Shown: positions 8,317 through 15,683 of the stretch, in pieces
Layout: the number at the start of each line of letters is the position of its first letter
Numbering within the stretch: position 1 is the stretch's first letter
Source: DASQEH01 sp038237745
GTDB lineage: Bacteria; Actinomycetota; Actinomycetes; Propionibacteriales; Nocardioidaceae
Length of the DNA: 64,000 nucleotides
Reading direction: 5' to 3'
NCBI GenBank assembly: GCA_038237745.1
Contig: JBBRYJ010000003.1
Span: 62,001 to 126,000, forward strand
Position numbers and translations under genes: made by a program
Notes under the pieces: model-generated
What the model was told of the DNA's origin: nothing
What the model saw: the letters and a program-made list of their open reading frames with translations, nothing else
Databases searched by the model: none

Positions 8317-9078
8317 ATGCAGATCACCGGAACTGCGGCGCTCGTAACAGGCGCTGCCTCAGGACTTGGCGCCGCCACGGCCCGAGCACTTGCGGACCGG
8401 GGGGCGGCGGTCTTCGGGCTCGACCTCGCCTCAGCGATCGGCGGCGGGACACCCGCTCCGCCCGGCGTCACCCTGCTCGCCGCCGACGTGACCAGTGGCG
8501 ACGAGGTGACCAGCGCGCTCGACCAGGTCATGAGTGGCGCCGCACCTCTGCGCATCGTGGTCAACTGCGCGGGCATCGCGCCGTCGCGCAGGATCGTCGG
8601 TAAGAGCGGGGTCCATGATCTGGAGCTGTTCCGAACCGTCGTGACCGTCAATCTGATCGGCACGTTCAACGTCATGAGACTGGCCGCCGCCGCGATGACG
8701 GGTCTGGACCCCGACGACACCGGCCAGCGCGGTGTCGTCGTGAACACCGCCTCGGTGGCGGCGTTCGAGGGCCAGGTCGGACAGATCGCCTACTCGGCGT
8801 CCAAAGGTGGCGTCGCAGCTATGACGATCGCCGCGGCGCGCGACCTCGCTCAGTTCGGGATCCGGGTCAACACGATCGCACCGGGAATCGTCGATACCCC
8901 CATGTTGGCGACGATAAGTGAGGAGTTCCGGGCTGGGCTGAGCGCGAGTGTGCCGTTCCCCCGGCGACTGGCGAGACCCGAGGAGTACGCCGCGCTGGTC
9001 GAGACGATCATCGGGCACGACTATCTCAACGGCGAGACGATCCGGCTCGACGGGGCGCTGCGGATGGCGCCTCGGTGA
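8317..9078 (+). CDS. SDR-family 3-hydroxyacyl-CoA dehydrogenase-like oxidoreductase
   Basis: 253-residue short-chain dehydrogenase. The NAD-binding TGxxxGxG motif (TGAASGLG, residues 11-18), VNCAGIAP, catalytic Ser in NTASVAAFEG, and YSASK are all intact, as is the PGIVDTPM loop. The GQVGQIAYSASKGGV and NLIGTFNVMRLAA segments match the HSD17B10 / type-2 3-hydroxyacyl-CoA dehydrogenase subgroup, suggesting action on branched or short acyl-CoA, though substrate is not certain. AAGGAG precedes the ATG by 7 nt. A terminator hairpin follows 35 nt after the stop, so it is probably transcribed alone or with the gene before it. Confidence 0.88.
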   Translation: MQITGTAALVTGAASGLGAATARALADRGAAVFGLDLASAIGGGTPAPPGVTLLAADVTSGDEVTSALDQVMSGAAPLRIVVNCAGIAPSRRIVGKSGVHDLELFRTVVTVNLIGTFNVMRLAAAAMTGLDPDDTGQRGVVVNTASVAAFEGQVGQIAYSASKGGVAAMTIAAARDLAQFGIRVNTIAPGIVDTPMLATISEEFRAGLSASVPFPRRLARPEEYAALVETIIGHDYLNGETIRLDGALRMAPR

Positions 9079-9112
9079 AGGTGCCGGCTGGATGCAACGC
9101 GTCAACCCGATG

Positions 9113-9133
9113 CCAGGGCCGCCCGGGCCCTGG
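9113..9133 (+). terminator. hairpin terminator after the SDR gene
   Basis: Perfect 8-bp inverted repeat CCAGGGCC / GGCCCTGG with a 5-nt loop, 35 nt after the SDR stop and before the next gene's leader; flanking TGC and GCA can extend the stem with a bulge. No T tract follows. Confidence 0.55.
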
Positions 9134-9208
9134 GCATAATGGACGCGTGCCTGACCTTCCGCGCGGCGGGCCAGCCCTACATCCGGCTTCGCCGACGAAG
9201 GAGCGAAG

Positions 9209-9685
9209 ATGAGTGGTCTGGTCCGCGGCGCACTTCGAGGTGCTGCCGCCGGGGCGGCGGGAACGACCGCTCTCAACGCAGTTACCTACCTCGACATGGC
9301 GGTGCGCGGGCGCGGTAGCAGCAGCACCCCCGAGGACACGGTGGTCAGGCTGTCCGAGCTGGCGGGGGTGGAGATCCCGGGCGACGAGGAGGTCCGTGGG
9401 AACCGGATCCAGGGGCTGGCACCGATGACGGGGATGCTGGCCGGGGTGGGCATGGGATCGCTGCTCGGGATGGTCCGGTCGACGGGACTGCGGCGCGGGA
9501 TGGTCGTCGGTACCGGCGCCGCGACCCTGCTGGCTCTGGTCGGGACCAACGGCCCCATGACGGTGCTCGGCATCACCGACCCTCGAGCGTGGGCTTTCGC
9601 CGATTGGGTGTCCGACGTCGTCCCGCACGCCGCCTACGGCTTGGTGACGTCCGCGGTGCTGCACGGCCTCGATGGCACAGGCTGA
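9209..9685 (+). CDS. small hypothetical membrane protein
   Basis: 158 residues, unrecognised. It opens with a Gly/Ala-rich stretch (LRGAAAGAAGTTALNAVTYLDMAVRGRG), contains two further hydrophobic segments (roughly residues 70-88 and 97-112) and ends in a segment starting FADWVSDVVPHAAYG. A Pro-Glu-Asp loop (STPEDTVVRLSELAGV) lies between. Actinobacterial genomes carry many such conserved membrane proteins of unknown role. ATG at 9209 is preceded by AAGGAG. Its 3' end overlaps the DUF2461 gene by 14 nt, so the two are probably co-expressed. Confidence 0.75.
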   Translation: MSGLVRGALRGAAAGAAGTTALNAVTYLDMAVRGRGSSSTPEDTVVRLSELAGVEIPGDEEVRGNRIQGLAPMTGMLAGVGMGSLLGMVRSTGLRRGMVVGTGAATLLALVGTNGPMTVLGITDPRAWAFADWVSDVVPHAAYGLVTSAVLHGLDGTG

Positions 9686-10355
9686 AACGTCCGCTCCGAT
9701 CGCCGCCCCGGCTGGTGCGGCCTCGGGGTTCGACGGGTTCCCCGAGGCGGCGCTCGACTTCTACGAGGACCTCGAGAACGACAACACCAAGTCTTTCTGG
9801 ACAGCGCACCGCGACGTGTACGAGGCCTCGGTCAAGGCGCCGATGAATGCCTTGCTAGCCGCCCTGGAGCCGGAGTTCGGGTCAGGAAAGGCGTTCCGGC
9901 CCTACCGTGACGTCCGGTACTCGAAGGACAAGACGCCCTACAAGAACCATCAGGGCGGCTTCGTCGAGCACGGAGTCTCGTCGGGCTGGTATGTGCAGGT
10001 GGACCCCCGCGGCGTGATGGTAGGCGTCGGCTTCTACCACGCGTCGAGCGAACGGCTGGGAAGGCTCCGCGAGGCAGTCGCCGACCAGCGGCGAGGCACC
10101 CGCATCGAGGCCATCCTCGGCGAGCTGACCGACTCGGGCTGGACCGTCGGCGGTGACCGGCTCAAGACGACCCCGCGGGGGTACGACGCGCAGCACCCTC
10201 GGATCACGTTGCTGCGGCACAAGACCCTGACCGTGCGGAAGTCGTACGGCTTCGAGCCTGTCATCCATACCGGCGAGCTCCTAGACCTGGTGGCGCGAGA
10301 CTGGCGCGCGGGGCGTCCACTCATCGAGTGGCTGGCCGATGCAGGGGTCAGCTGA
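9672..10355 (+). CDS. DUF2461 / TIGR02453 family protein
   Basis: 227-residue soluble protein of the DUF2461 family. Signature segments are FYEDLENDNTKSFW near the N-terminus, the FRPYRDVRYSKDKTPYKNH motif and GFYHASSERL. The family is widespread and uncharacterised; conserved Arg, Lys and His in the RDxRYSKDKTPYK motif look like a ligand or active site. The ATG at 9672 lies within the preceding membrane-protein gene. Convergent with the acetyltransferase gene, only 14 nt away. Confidence 0.88.
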   Translation: MAQAETSAPIAAPAGAASGFDGFPEAALDFYEDLENDNTKSFWTAHRDVYEASVKAPMNALLAALEPEFGSGKAFRPYRDVRYSKDKTPYKNHQGGFVEHGVSSGWYVQVDPRGVMVGVGFYHASSERLGRLREAVADQRRGTRIEAILGELTDSGWTVGGDRLKTTPRGYDAQHPRITLLRHKTLTVRKSYGFEPVIHTGELLDLVARDWRAGRPLIEWLADAGVS

Positions 10356-10369
10356 CCCTGACAGCACGG

Positions 10370-10861
10370 TCAGAGCATCTTGCCGAGGTGCACCGCGTCC
10401 GGCTGGTCGGCATAGTGGCCGAAGCGCGGGATGTCCAGGTAGCCCGCTGCGCGGTACAGAGCCAACGCAAGCGGCTGACGCAGCCCAGTCTCCAGCACGA
10501 GGGCGTCCGCCCCCAGTGACTGCGCAGCCATCTCCAGGCGGGTAAGCAGCCGACGCGCCACCCCTTGGCGACGGGCCCGCAGGACGACGTACATCCGCTT
10601 GATCTCGGCAGGGCACTTCGCTGGTATGTCGAGCGGCGAGCCGTGTCGGCGGAAGCCGCCCATCGCGAGAGGCTCGCCGCTGCGGTAGACGACGAAGAAG
10701 GCGCCGCTGGGCGGGGAGAACTCGCGGTGGTCGAGGGGGGTGTCGTCCGGTCCTCCGTAGATCCGCTCGTAGTAGGCCTGGACCTCGGCGGTCAACGAGG
10801 TGACGTCGGGGTGGTCGAAGCCGATCTGTACGAACGCCAGAGGGTCCTCGGCGCCGTCCAC
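10370..10861 (-). CDS. GNAT-family N-acetyltransferase
   Basis: 163-residue acetyl-CoA-dependent acyltransferase with a clear GNAT core: strand AEIKRMYVV, then the acetyl-CoA binding loop RARRQGVARRLL (R-x-x-G-x-A pattern), and the C-terminal LYRAAGYLDIP. The N-terminal part has FVQIGFDHPDVTSL and a GGPDD loop. GTG start at 10861. Substrate not predictable; the overall layout resembles acetyltransferases annotated as acting on small molecules or amino acids. Convergent with the DUF2461 gene and 50 nt downstream of the corA-like gene. Confidence 0.85.
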   Translation of the reverse strand: MDGAEDPLAFVQIGFDHPDVTSLTAEVQAYYERIYGGPDDTPLDHREFSPPSGAFFVVYRSGEPLAMGGFRRHGSPLDIPAKCPAEIKRMYVVLRARRQGVARRLLTRLEMAAQSLGADALVLETGLRQPLALALYRAAGYLDIPRFGHYADQPDAVHLGKML

Positions 10862-10911
10862 CGGGCCAGGCTAGACGACCTCTTCGACCGGGGGGACCGG
10901 CGCTTCGGCTC

Positions 10912-11946
10912 CTACAGCCACCCTCGGTGCCTGAACGCGGCGTACAGCCCACCAGACAGCGCGACGATGAGGAGGCAGGACCAGATGAACCCGCTCTGGG
11001 CGGCAAAACCCGGATAGGGCAGGTTCTGGCCGTAGAAGCCGGTGATGGCGGTGGGCACGGCGATGATTGCGGCCCAGCTGGTCACCTGCTTGGTGATGAT
11101 GTTGAGCCGGTTGCTCTGGATGGACAGGTTGGTCTCGAAGATGGTGCCGACGAGGTCACGAAGAGACTCCGTCCACTCCGTCGCGCGCAGCACATGGTCG
11201 TACACGTCCTGGAAGTACGGGGTCATGTCCTCGTGCACGACATCGAGGTCGCGCCGCATGAGGGTGTTGACCACCTCGCGCATCGGCAGGACGACCCGCC
11301 GCAGCTTGACCAGGCTCTTCCGTAGCGAGTAGCTGCGCCGCTGTACGTCGAGGTCGCGCCGCATGTCGCCGGCTCGCTCCCGCTCGCCGCCGCCCGAGCT
11401 GTCGCCGAACAGCACGTCCTCGAGCCCCTCGATCTCGTCGTCGAGGGTCTGTACGGCGTCGAAATGGCCGTCCACCACGTGGTCGACCAGACCGTAGAGC
11501 AGGAAGCCCACGCCGCACTCAGCGAGGTCGGATGAGTTGTCCCAGCGGGCGATGACGTCGTCGATGTCGAACAGATCGTCCTTTCGGATCGTCACCAGCG
11601 CCGACCGCGTGAGGAACACCGTGATCTCGCTGAGCCGGAGCTCGCCGGTGCTCGACTCGAGAGTCACCCCGTACATGTTGAGAAGCTGGTGGTCGGCGTA
11701 CCGGTCGAGCTTGGGCCGCTGATGGGACTCGATCGCATCTTCGACCGCCAGCTTGTGCAGGCCGAGCTCCTCGCCGACAAGCTCCACATCGGCGGGACTC
11801 GGTCCGCACAGGTCGATCCACACCACGCTGTCGGGCTGGTCGATGTAGTCGGACACGTCGGCGACGGGGAAGTCGACCATGTCGAGCCTGCCGCCGCGGT
11901 AGAGCCGTGTGCGGGAGATCGCGTCGATCGCCGCCTTGGTCGTCAT
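10912..11946 (-). CDS. CorA-family divalent cation transporter with GQN in place of GMN
   Basis: 344-residue member of the CorA metal ion transporter family: acidic N-terminal cytoplasmic domain, long coiled helical stalk (about 150-285), and two C-terminal membrane helices. The pore signature at the end of the first helix is FYGQN (306-308 GQN), where classical CorA has GMN. The following PYPGF loop is kept. Members with altered signatures may transport magnesium, zinc or other ions, so substrate is left open. ATG at 11946; monocistronic and separated from the GlsB gene by a terminator. Function as a cation channel or transporter is well supported by architecture. Confidence 0.85.
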   Translation of the reverse strand: MTTKAAIDAISRTRLYRGGRLDMVDFPVADVSDYIDQPDSVVWIDLCGPSPADVELVGEELGLHKLAVEDAIESHQRPKLDRYADHQLLNMYGVTLESSTGELRLSEITVFLTRSALVTIRKDDLFDIDDVIARWDNSSDLAECGVGFLLYGLVDHVVDGHFDAVQTLDDEIEGLEDVLFGDSSGGGERERAGDMRRDLDVQRRSYSLRKSLVKLRRVVLPMREVVNTLMRRDLDVVHEDMTPYFQDVYDHVLRATEWTESLRDLVGTIFETNLSIQSNRLNIITKQVTSWAAIIAVPTAITGFYGQNLPYPGFAAQSGFIWSCLLIVALSGGLYAAFRHRGWL

Positions 11947-12030
11947 GACCCGGTCGTGGATGTCATGCCGTCACCTGGCGAGGTCTGCTGCCCTCGACAT
12001 CGAGCGCAAGGCCGCCCGCCCGCGAGAACG

Positions 12031-12070
12031 GCAAAGGAGGCGACGGCTGGACGTACCGGCGCCTCCATTG
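12031..12070 (-). terminator. hairpin terminator downstream of the GlsB/YeaQ gene
   Basis: Inverted repeat GCAA-A-GGAGGCG (12031-12042) / CGCCTCC-A-TTGC (12060-12070) with one mismatch and a 17-nt loop, beginning 12 nt past the stop of the minus-strand membrane-protein gene. Confidence 0.55.
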
Positions 12071-12081
12071 CCACGGCAGCG

Positions 12082-12354
12082 TCAGACGCTGCTTCTGCTA
12101 CGACCGCTGTAGAGCGCTGCGGCCCCCATCACGCCGATCACGGCGAGGATGACCTGGACGATCAGCTCGACCCAGTCGACTCCGCTGGTGTCCCGCATCG
12201 GGCCGACGATCGCGCTACCGATGAGCGCGGCGACGATGCCGACGACGATGGTGAGCCAGATCGGGATGTCCTGCTTGCCCGGGGCAATGGCTCGGCCGAC
12301 CACTCCGAGGATGAGGCCGACGATGATGGCCATAATGATTCCGGTGACTGTCAT
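12082..12354 (-). CDS. GlsB/YeaQ/YmgE family stress-associated membrane protein
   Basis: 90-residue, almost entirely hydrophobic protein with three predicted membrane helices. The GLILGVVGRAIAPGKQDIP segment, with its conserved Gly-Arg and Pro-Gly pair, is the signature of the transglycosylase-associated/GlsB family, whose members are often stress-induced but have no established reaction. AGGAG precedes the ATG. An AT-rich TATATAG stretch around 12417-12425, read on the minus strand, is the best -10 candidate about 65 nt upstream and stands out in this GC-rich sequence. Confidence 0.88.
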   Translation of the reverse strand: MTVTGIIMAIIVGLILGVVGRAIAPGKQDIPIWLTIVVGIVAALIGSAIVGPMRDTSGVDWVELIVQVILAVIGVMGAAALYSGRSRSSV

Positions 12355-12427
12355 GGTTTCTCCTGTTGGGGAAGGGTGAGTCCAGAGAGACCGGGATGGC
12401 TCTTTGTCTCATTCGTACTATATATCG

Positions 12428-12448
12428 GGCTCCACCCTAGTGGGAGCC
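12428..12448 (-). terminator. hairpin terminator downstream of tmsB
   Basis: Inverted repeat GGCTCC / GGAGCC with a 9-nt loop, 30 nt after the tmsB stop, followed on the minus strand by an AT-rich stretch that also seems to hold the promoter of the GlsB gene. Confidence 0.5.
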
Positions 12449-12478
12449 GCGGGAATTTCGCCGACGACTCACCGGACT

Positions 12479-13738
12479 TCACCATGAGGGTCGCAGTGGA
12501 TAACCGGCGTCACCAGCCGGGCCCACCTTGACGCAGAGTACCTGGTGAAGCTGCACCTCATTCGTCTCGAAACCGAGCCGGGAGCCTGCCATATAGAGGC
12601 CCCAGATCCGCGCCCTGGGTCCACCCACGTCGTCGACGCACTCATCCCAGTTCCGCTCGAGGTTGGCACACCACTGGGCGAGGGTGAGTGCGTAGTGCTC
12701 GCGCAAATTCTCCTCGTGACGCACCTCGAAGCCGGCGTCCTGTGCCGCGGTGATGACGCGCCCCGAACCGGTCAGTTCGCCGTCCGGGAAGACGTAGCGG
12801 TCGATGAACTGGCCCGTCGACACTCGGGAGTCGTTGTGCGCACGAGTAATCGAGTGGTTGAGCAGTCGTCCGCTGTCACGAAGCAGCGAATGCAGCAGCG
12901 CGAAGTACGACGAATAGTTCTGCACTCCGACGTGCTCCAGCAGGCCGATGGAGCTGATGGCGTCGTACTCGTTCCTCGGGGCATCACGGTAGTCACGGTG
13001 CAGCACCTGCGCAGAGGAGGCCAGACCCTGCTCCTCGATAGCGGCGCTGGCCCAGGCCGCCTGTTGAGCCGAGAGGGTCACACCCACCGCGGTCACCCCG
13101 TAGTGCTTGACGGCGTGGCGGATCATGCCACCCCATCCGCAGCCCACGTCGAGCAGCCGCATCCCCGGGGCGAGCCCGAGCTTGCGTGCGACCAGGTCGA
13201 ACTTCTCCTCCTGTGCCTCTTCGAGGCTCGAGTCCGGCTTGGGGAAGACCGCGCACGTGTAGGCCATAGAAGGCCCGAGGATCTTCTCGTAGAAGGCGTT
13301 CGAGACGTCGTAGTGGTGGGTGATGGAGCCCGCGTCGCGGCGCTTGGAATGTCTGAGCCCCTCGGCGACGCGTCGCCAACGCGGCAGAGTCTCCTCCGGT
13401 GGCGGCTCGGGAGGCAGCATCCGCCGTAACCCGAGCTCGCGTACCAGGCCGGCAGCCTCGGCCATCCCGGGCCGATGGAAGCGCCACCGACCTAGCAGCT
13501 TCATCGCCTCATACGGGTCGCCGGGGTGCACGCCCTCGAGCTCCAGGTCGCCGCTGACATAGGCACGCACTGCTCCGAGGTCTCCTGGGGCGGTCACCAT
13601 GAACCGCAGCCCGCGCTCGGTCTTGAGCCGCAGAGTGACTGGCGAGTCCATAGGCCCGAGGGCGCTGCCGTCGTACGCCTCGAATCGGATGGGCGGGGAC
13701 TCCGAGATCAGCCGACCTACCATGCTCGCGATCGTCAT
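12479..13738 (-). CDS. tmsB: SAM-dependent fatty acid methyltransferase (TmsB / UfaA1-like)
   Basis: 419 residues of the cyclopropane fatty acid synthase superfamily. The Rossmann SAM-binding motif is LLDVGCGWGG, with SITHHYDVSNAFYEKILGP upstream and YTCAVF, all typical of CFA synthases acting on phospholipid-bound unsaturated acyl chains. The N-terminal domain (about 1-125) is the lipid-binding part. Its start overlaps the stop of the FAD-oxidoreductase gene by four bases (ATGA). That partner distinguishes it from plain CFA synthases: in mycobacteria and related taxa the pair (UfaA1/BfaA with BfaB; TmsB with TmsA) makes 10-methylene and then 10-methyl stearate. Product assignment is from this pairing; direct cyclopropanation remains possible. 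Confidence 0.82.
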   Translation of the reverse strand: MTIASMVGRLISESPPIRFEAYDGSALGPMDSPVTLRLKTERGLRFMVTAPGDLGAVRAYVSGDLELEGVHPGDPYEAMKLLGRWRFHRPGMAEAAGLVRELGLRRMLPPEPPPEETLPRWRRVAEGLRHSKRRDAGSITHHYDVSNAFYEKILGPSMAYTCAVFPKPDSSLEEAQEEKFDLVARKLGLAPGMRLLDVGCGWGGMIRHAVKHYGVTAVGVTLSAQQAAWASAAIEEQGLASSAQVLHRDYRDAPRNEYDAISSIGLLEHVGVQNYSSYFALLHSLLRDSGRLLNHSITRAHNDSRVSTGQFIDRYVFPDGELTGSGRVITAAQDAGFEVRHEENLREHYALTLAQWCANLERNWDECVDDVGGPRARIWGLYMAGSRLGFETNEVQLHQVLCVKVGPAGDAGYPLRPSW

Positions 13739-15168
13739 CGTCGACCCACCGCCTTCTCGTAGAGCCCGGTCAGTCGGTGATCGGGGTCGTACGCCTGCTT
13801 TGCCTCCTGGTATCCGAGACCCCCGTACATCGACGCGAACGTCTGCTCGTCATAGTACGCATCGGAGTACAGCGACTTGTGTCCTTCGTGCTCGGCGACC
13901 GCCCGCTCGACATCGCGGTTGACGTCGCCGTCCGCTCTGCCAGGGGCGATCGGCACCATCCCCCAGAACCCGAGGTTGACGTAGGCCTGCCCGGCCTTGA
14001 GCGGATACAACGGCCACGTTCTCGCGGAGCTAGGCCCCGCGGGTTCTCGCAGCTGCAGTGGGCACAGCCATACCGGGGTCATGGCGACGCGGTCGGAGAA
14101 CCAGCGAAGGAAGTCAGCCGCCCGCTCGAGAGGGATCTCGACATCCTGCACGACCCGCTCCTGCGCCGGCTTGCCTCTCAAGCCATCGAGGCGTGACATC
14201 ACCTTGAACCGGTTCTCGAGTCCTACGATGCGGTGGTAGACGTCGCTGCGCCGCAGGGCTCTGGGCCACAGCCGGCGCAGAGTGGGGTTCTGCGCACCGA
14301 AGGCGCCCGAGCACCAGAACCAGTCGGTGTCCCACCGCCACAGGTAGTCGGACACGGTGAGGACATCGCGAGGGCGCTGTCTGATCGAGCGGTAGAAGAT
14401 TTGCTGGCCCGTGTAGTCGCTCGGGGCTCGGTTGCCCGACGAGCCCATGTCGTGCGACCAGCGACCGAGCGTGAGGTACCCCTCGTCGGTGGCGAAGATC
14501 ACCCCGTCGAGGAAGTCGACGTCCTCCCCTTGCCAGCGACGCTCGCGACAGATGACCCCGACTGCGGCCATCAACTCGTCGAGGTCGGCAAACCGGACGT
14601 GCCGCAGATCGACATGCGGCCGGACCGGCTCGAGCTCAACCCTGAGCCGGACGCAGTAGCCAAGACTTCCGTAGGAGTTCGGGAAGGCCGCGAAGAGGTC
14701 GGCGTGCGGACCCTCGGGGGACGCCGTTACCAGACTGCCGTCCCCGGTCAGGACGTCCATGTCCAGTACTGACTCGTGCGGCAGCCCGTTGCGGAACGAG
14801 GACGACTCGATGCCGAGCCCGCTCACCGCTCCCCCCAGGGTGATCGTCTTCAGCTGCGGCACTACGAGGGGCATCAGCCCGTCCTGCAGAGTCCGTGCGA
14901 CAAGTCGCTCGAACGTGCACATGCCTTGTACGTCGGCGGTCCGCGCCTCGACGTCCACACGGAGGACGCCGTTGAGACCCGACACGTCGAGACCGGCAAC
15001 AGGCTGCCGCGTACGCGGGCGGAAGAGGTTCGAGGTCCGCTTGGCGAGCCGCACCTGCCGGCCCGGTGGGATCGCCGAGTATGACGCCCGTAGCGCTAGC
15101 ACGGCGGCCTCGTGAGAGTCATGACGGCTGGCAGCGGGGTCCATCTCGGCGACACTGTACGACACCAT
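13735..15168 (-). CDS. tmsA: FAD-binding oxidoreductase, 10-methylene fatty acid reductase (TmsA / BfaB-like)
   Basis: About 477 residues of the FAD-linked oxidase (VAO/PCMH-like) type. An N-terminal FAD-binding half contains SNLFRPRTR, GMCTFERLV, and PQLKTITLGGAVSGLGIESSSFRNG, where the conserved Gly-rich loop binds FAD. The C-terminal half has the cap and a Trp-rich region. The closest characterised type is Rv0449c/BfaB, also resembling DHCR24 sterol reductases, which reduces the 10-methylene intermediate to a 10-methyl group. Start uncertain: ATG at 15168 or 15144, neither with a strong ribosome binding site; the longer frame would overlap the divergent YjbR gene. Translationally coupled to tmsB. 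Confidence 0.8.
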   Translation of the reverse strand: MVSYSVAEMDPAASRHDSHEAAVLALRASYSAIPPGRQVRLAKRTSNLFRPRTRQPVAGLDVSGLNGVLRVDVEARTADVQGMCTFERLVARTLQDGLMPLVVPQLKTITLGGAVSGLGIESSSFRNGLPHESVLDMDVLTGDGSLVTASPEGPHADLFAAFPNSYGSLGYCVRLRVELEPVRPHVDLRHVRFADLDELMAAVGVICRERRWQGEDVDFLDGVIFATDEGYLTLGRWSHDMGSSGNRAPSDYTGQQIFYRSIRQRPRDVLTVSDYLWRWDTDWFWCSGAFGAQNPTLRRLWPRALRRSDVYHRIVGLENRFKVMSRLDGLRGKPAQERVVQDVEIPLERAADFLRWFSDRVAMTPVWLCPLQLREPAGPSSARTWPLYPLKAGQAYVNLGFWGMVPIAPGRADGDVNRDVERAVAEHEGHKSLYSDAYYDEQTFASMYGGLGYQEAKQAYDPDHRLTGLYEKAVGRR

Positions 15169-15250
15169 GGACCAGGTCGCAGCGGGAGTAGCGGTGCCCA
15201 TGATGGCGGGCACTGGATCTGCCTCGCCCCGTATTTGGGAGTCTTGCGGC

Positions 15251-15595
15251 GTGGCCACTCTTGCTGACGTGCGGGCCGTCGTCTCGTCACTGCCACGCAC
15301 GACGGAGAAACCGTCCTACGGGACACCGGGGTTCCGCGTGGCCGACAAGCTGTTCGCGCGTGTTCGTGACGACGGCTCATTGATGGCCTACGTGGGCACC
15401 GAGTCCGAGAAGGTCGCGCTGATCGCTGCCGAGCCGGACGTCTTCTTCACGACTCCCCACTACGACGGGTACGCAGTCGTGCTGGTACGGCTGGACGCGA
15501 TCGCCGACGACGAGCTCGAGGAGGTGCTCACCGATGCATGGCTGGCGCGGGCACCGAAGCAGCTGAGGGCCGAGTGGGAGAGTACGGACCGCTGA
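15251..15595 (+). CDS. MmcQ/YjbR family protein
   Basis: 114-residue single-domain protein with a CyaY-like fold, family MmcQ/YjbR. Motifs: VSSLPRTTEKPSYGTPGFRVADKLFARV at the N-terminus and VFFTTPHYDGYAVVLVRLD in the middle. The family is often labelled DNA-binding, but the evidence is mostly structural and its role is unclear. Start taken at the GTG at 15251 because a GGGAG ribosome binding site lies 9 nt upstream; the open frame extends to 15167 over the start of tmsA. It is followed by malate synthase on the same strand, 88 nt away. Confidence 0.82.
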   Translation: MATLADVRAVVSSLPRTTEKPSYGTPGFRVADKLFARVRDDGSLMAYVGTESEKVALIAAEPDVFFTTPHYDGYAVVLVRLDAIADDELEEVLTDAWLARAPKQLRAEWESTDR

Positions 15596-15683
15596 CGCCG
15601 TGATCGACGAGCGGATCGATGGATACAGTTGCCGCGTCACGGTGCCGGCCTTCGGGCGGCGGTCATCGAAAGGAGCACGTCTC

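Noticed and set aside
10352..10373. CTGACC / GGTCAG as terminator between DUF2461 and acetyltransferase genes
   Set aside because: Six-bp stem overlapping both stop codons; too weak to claim.
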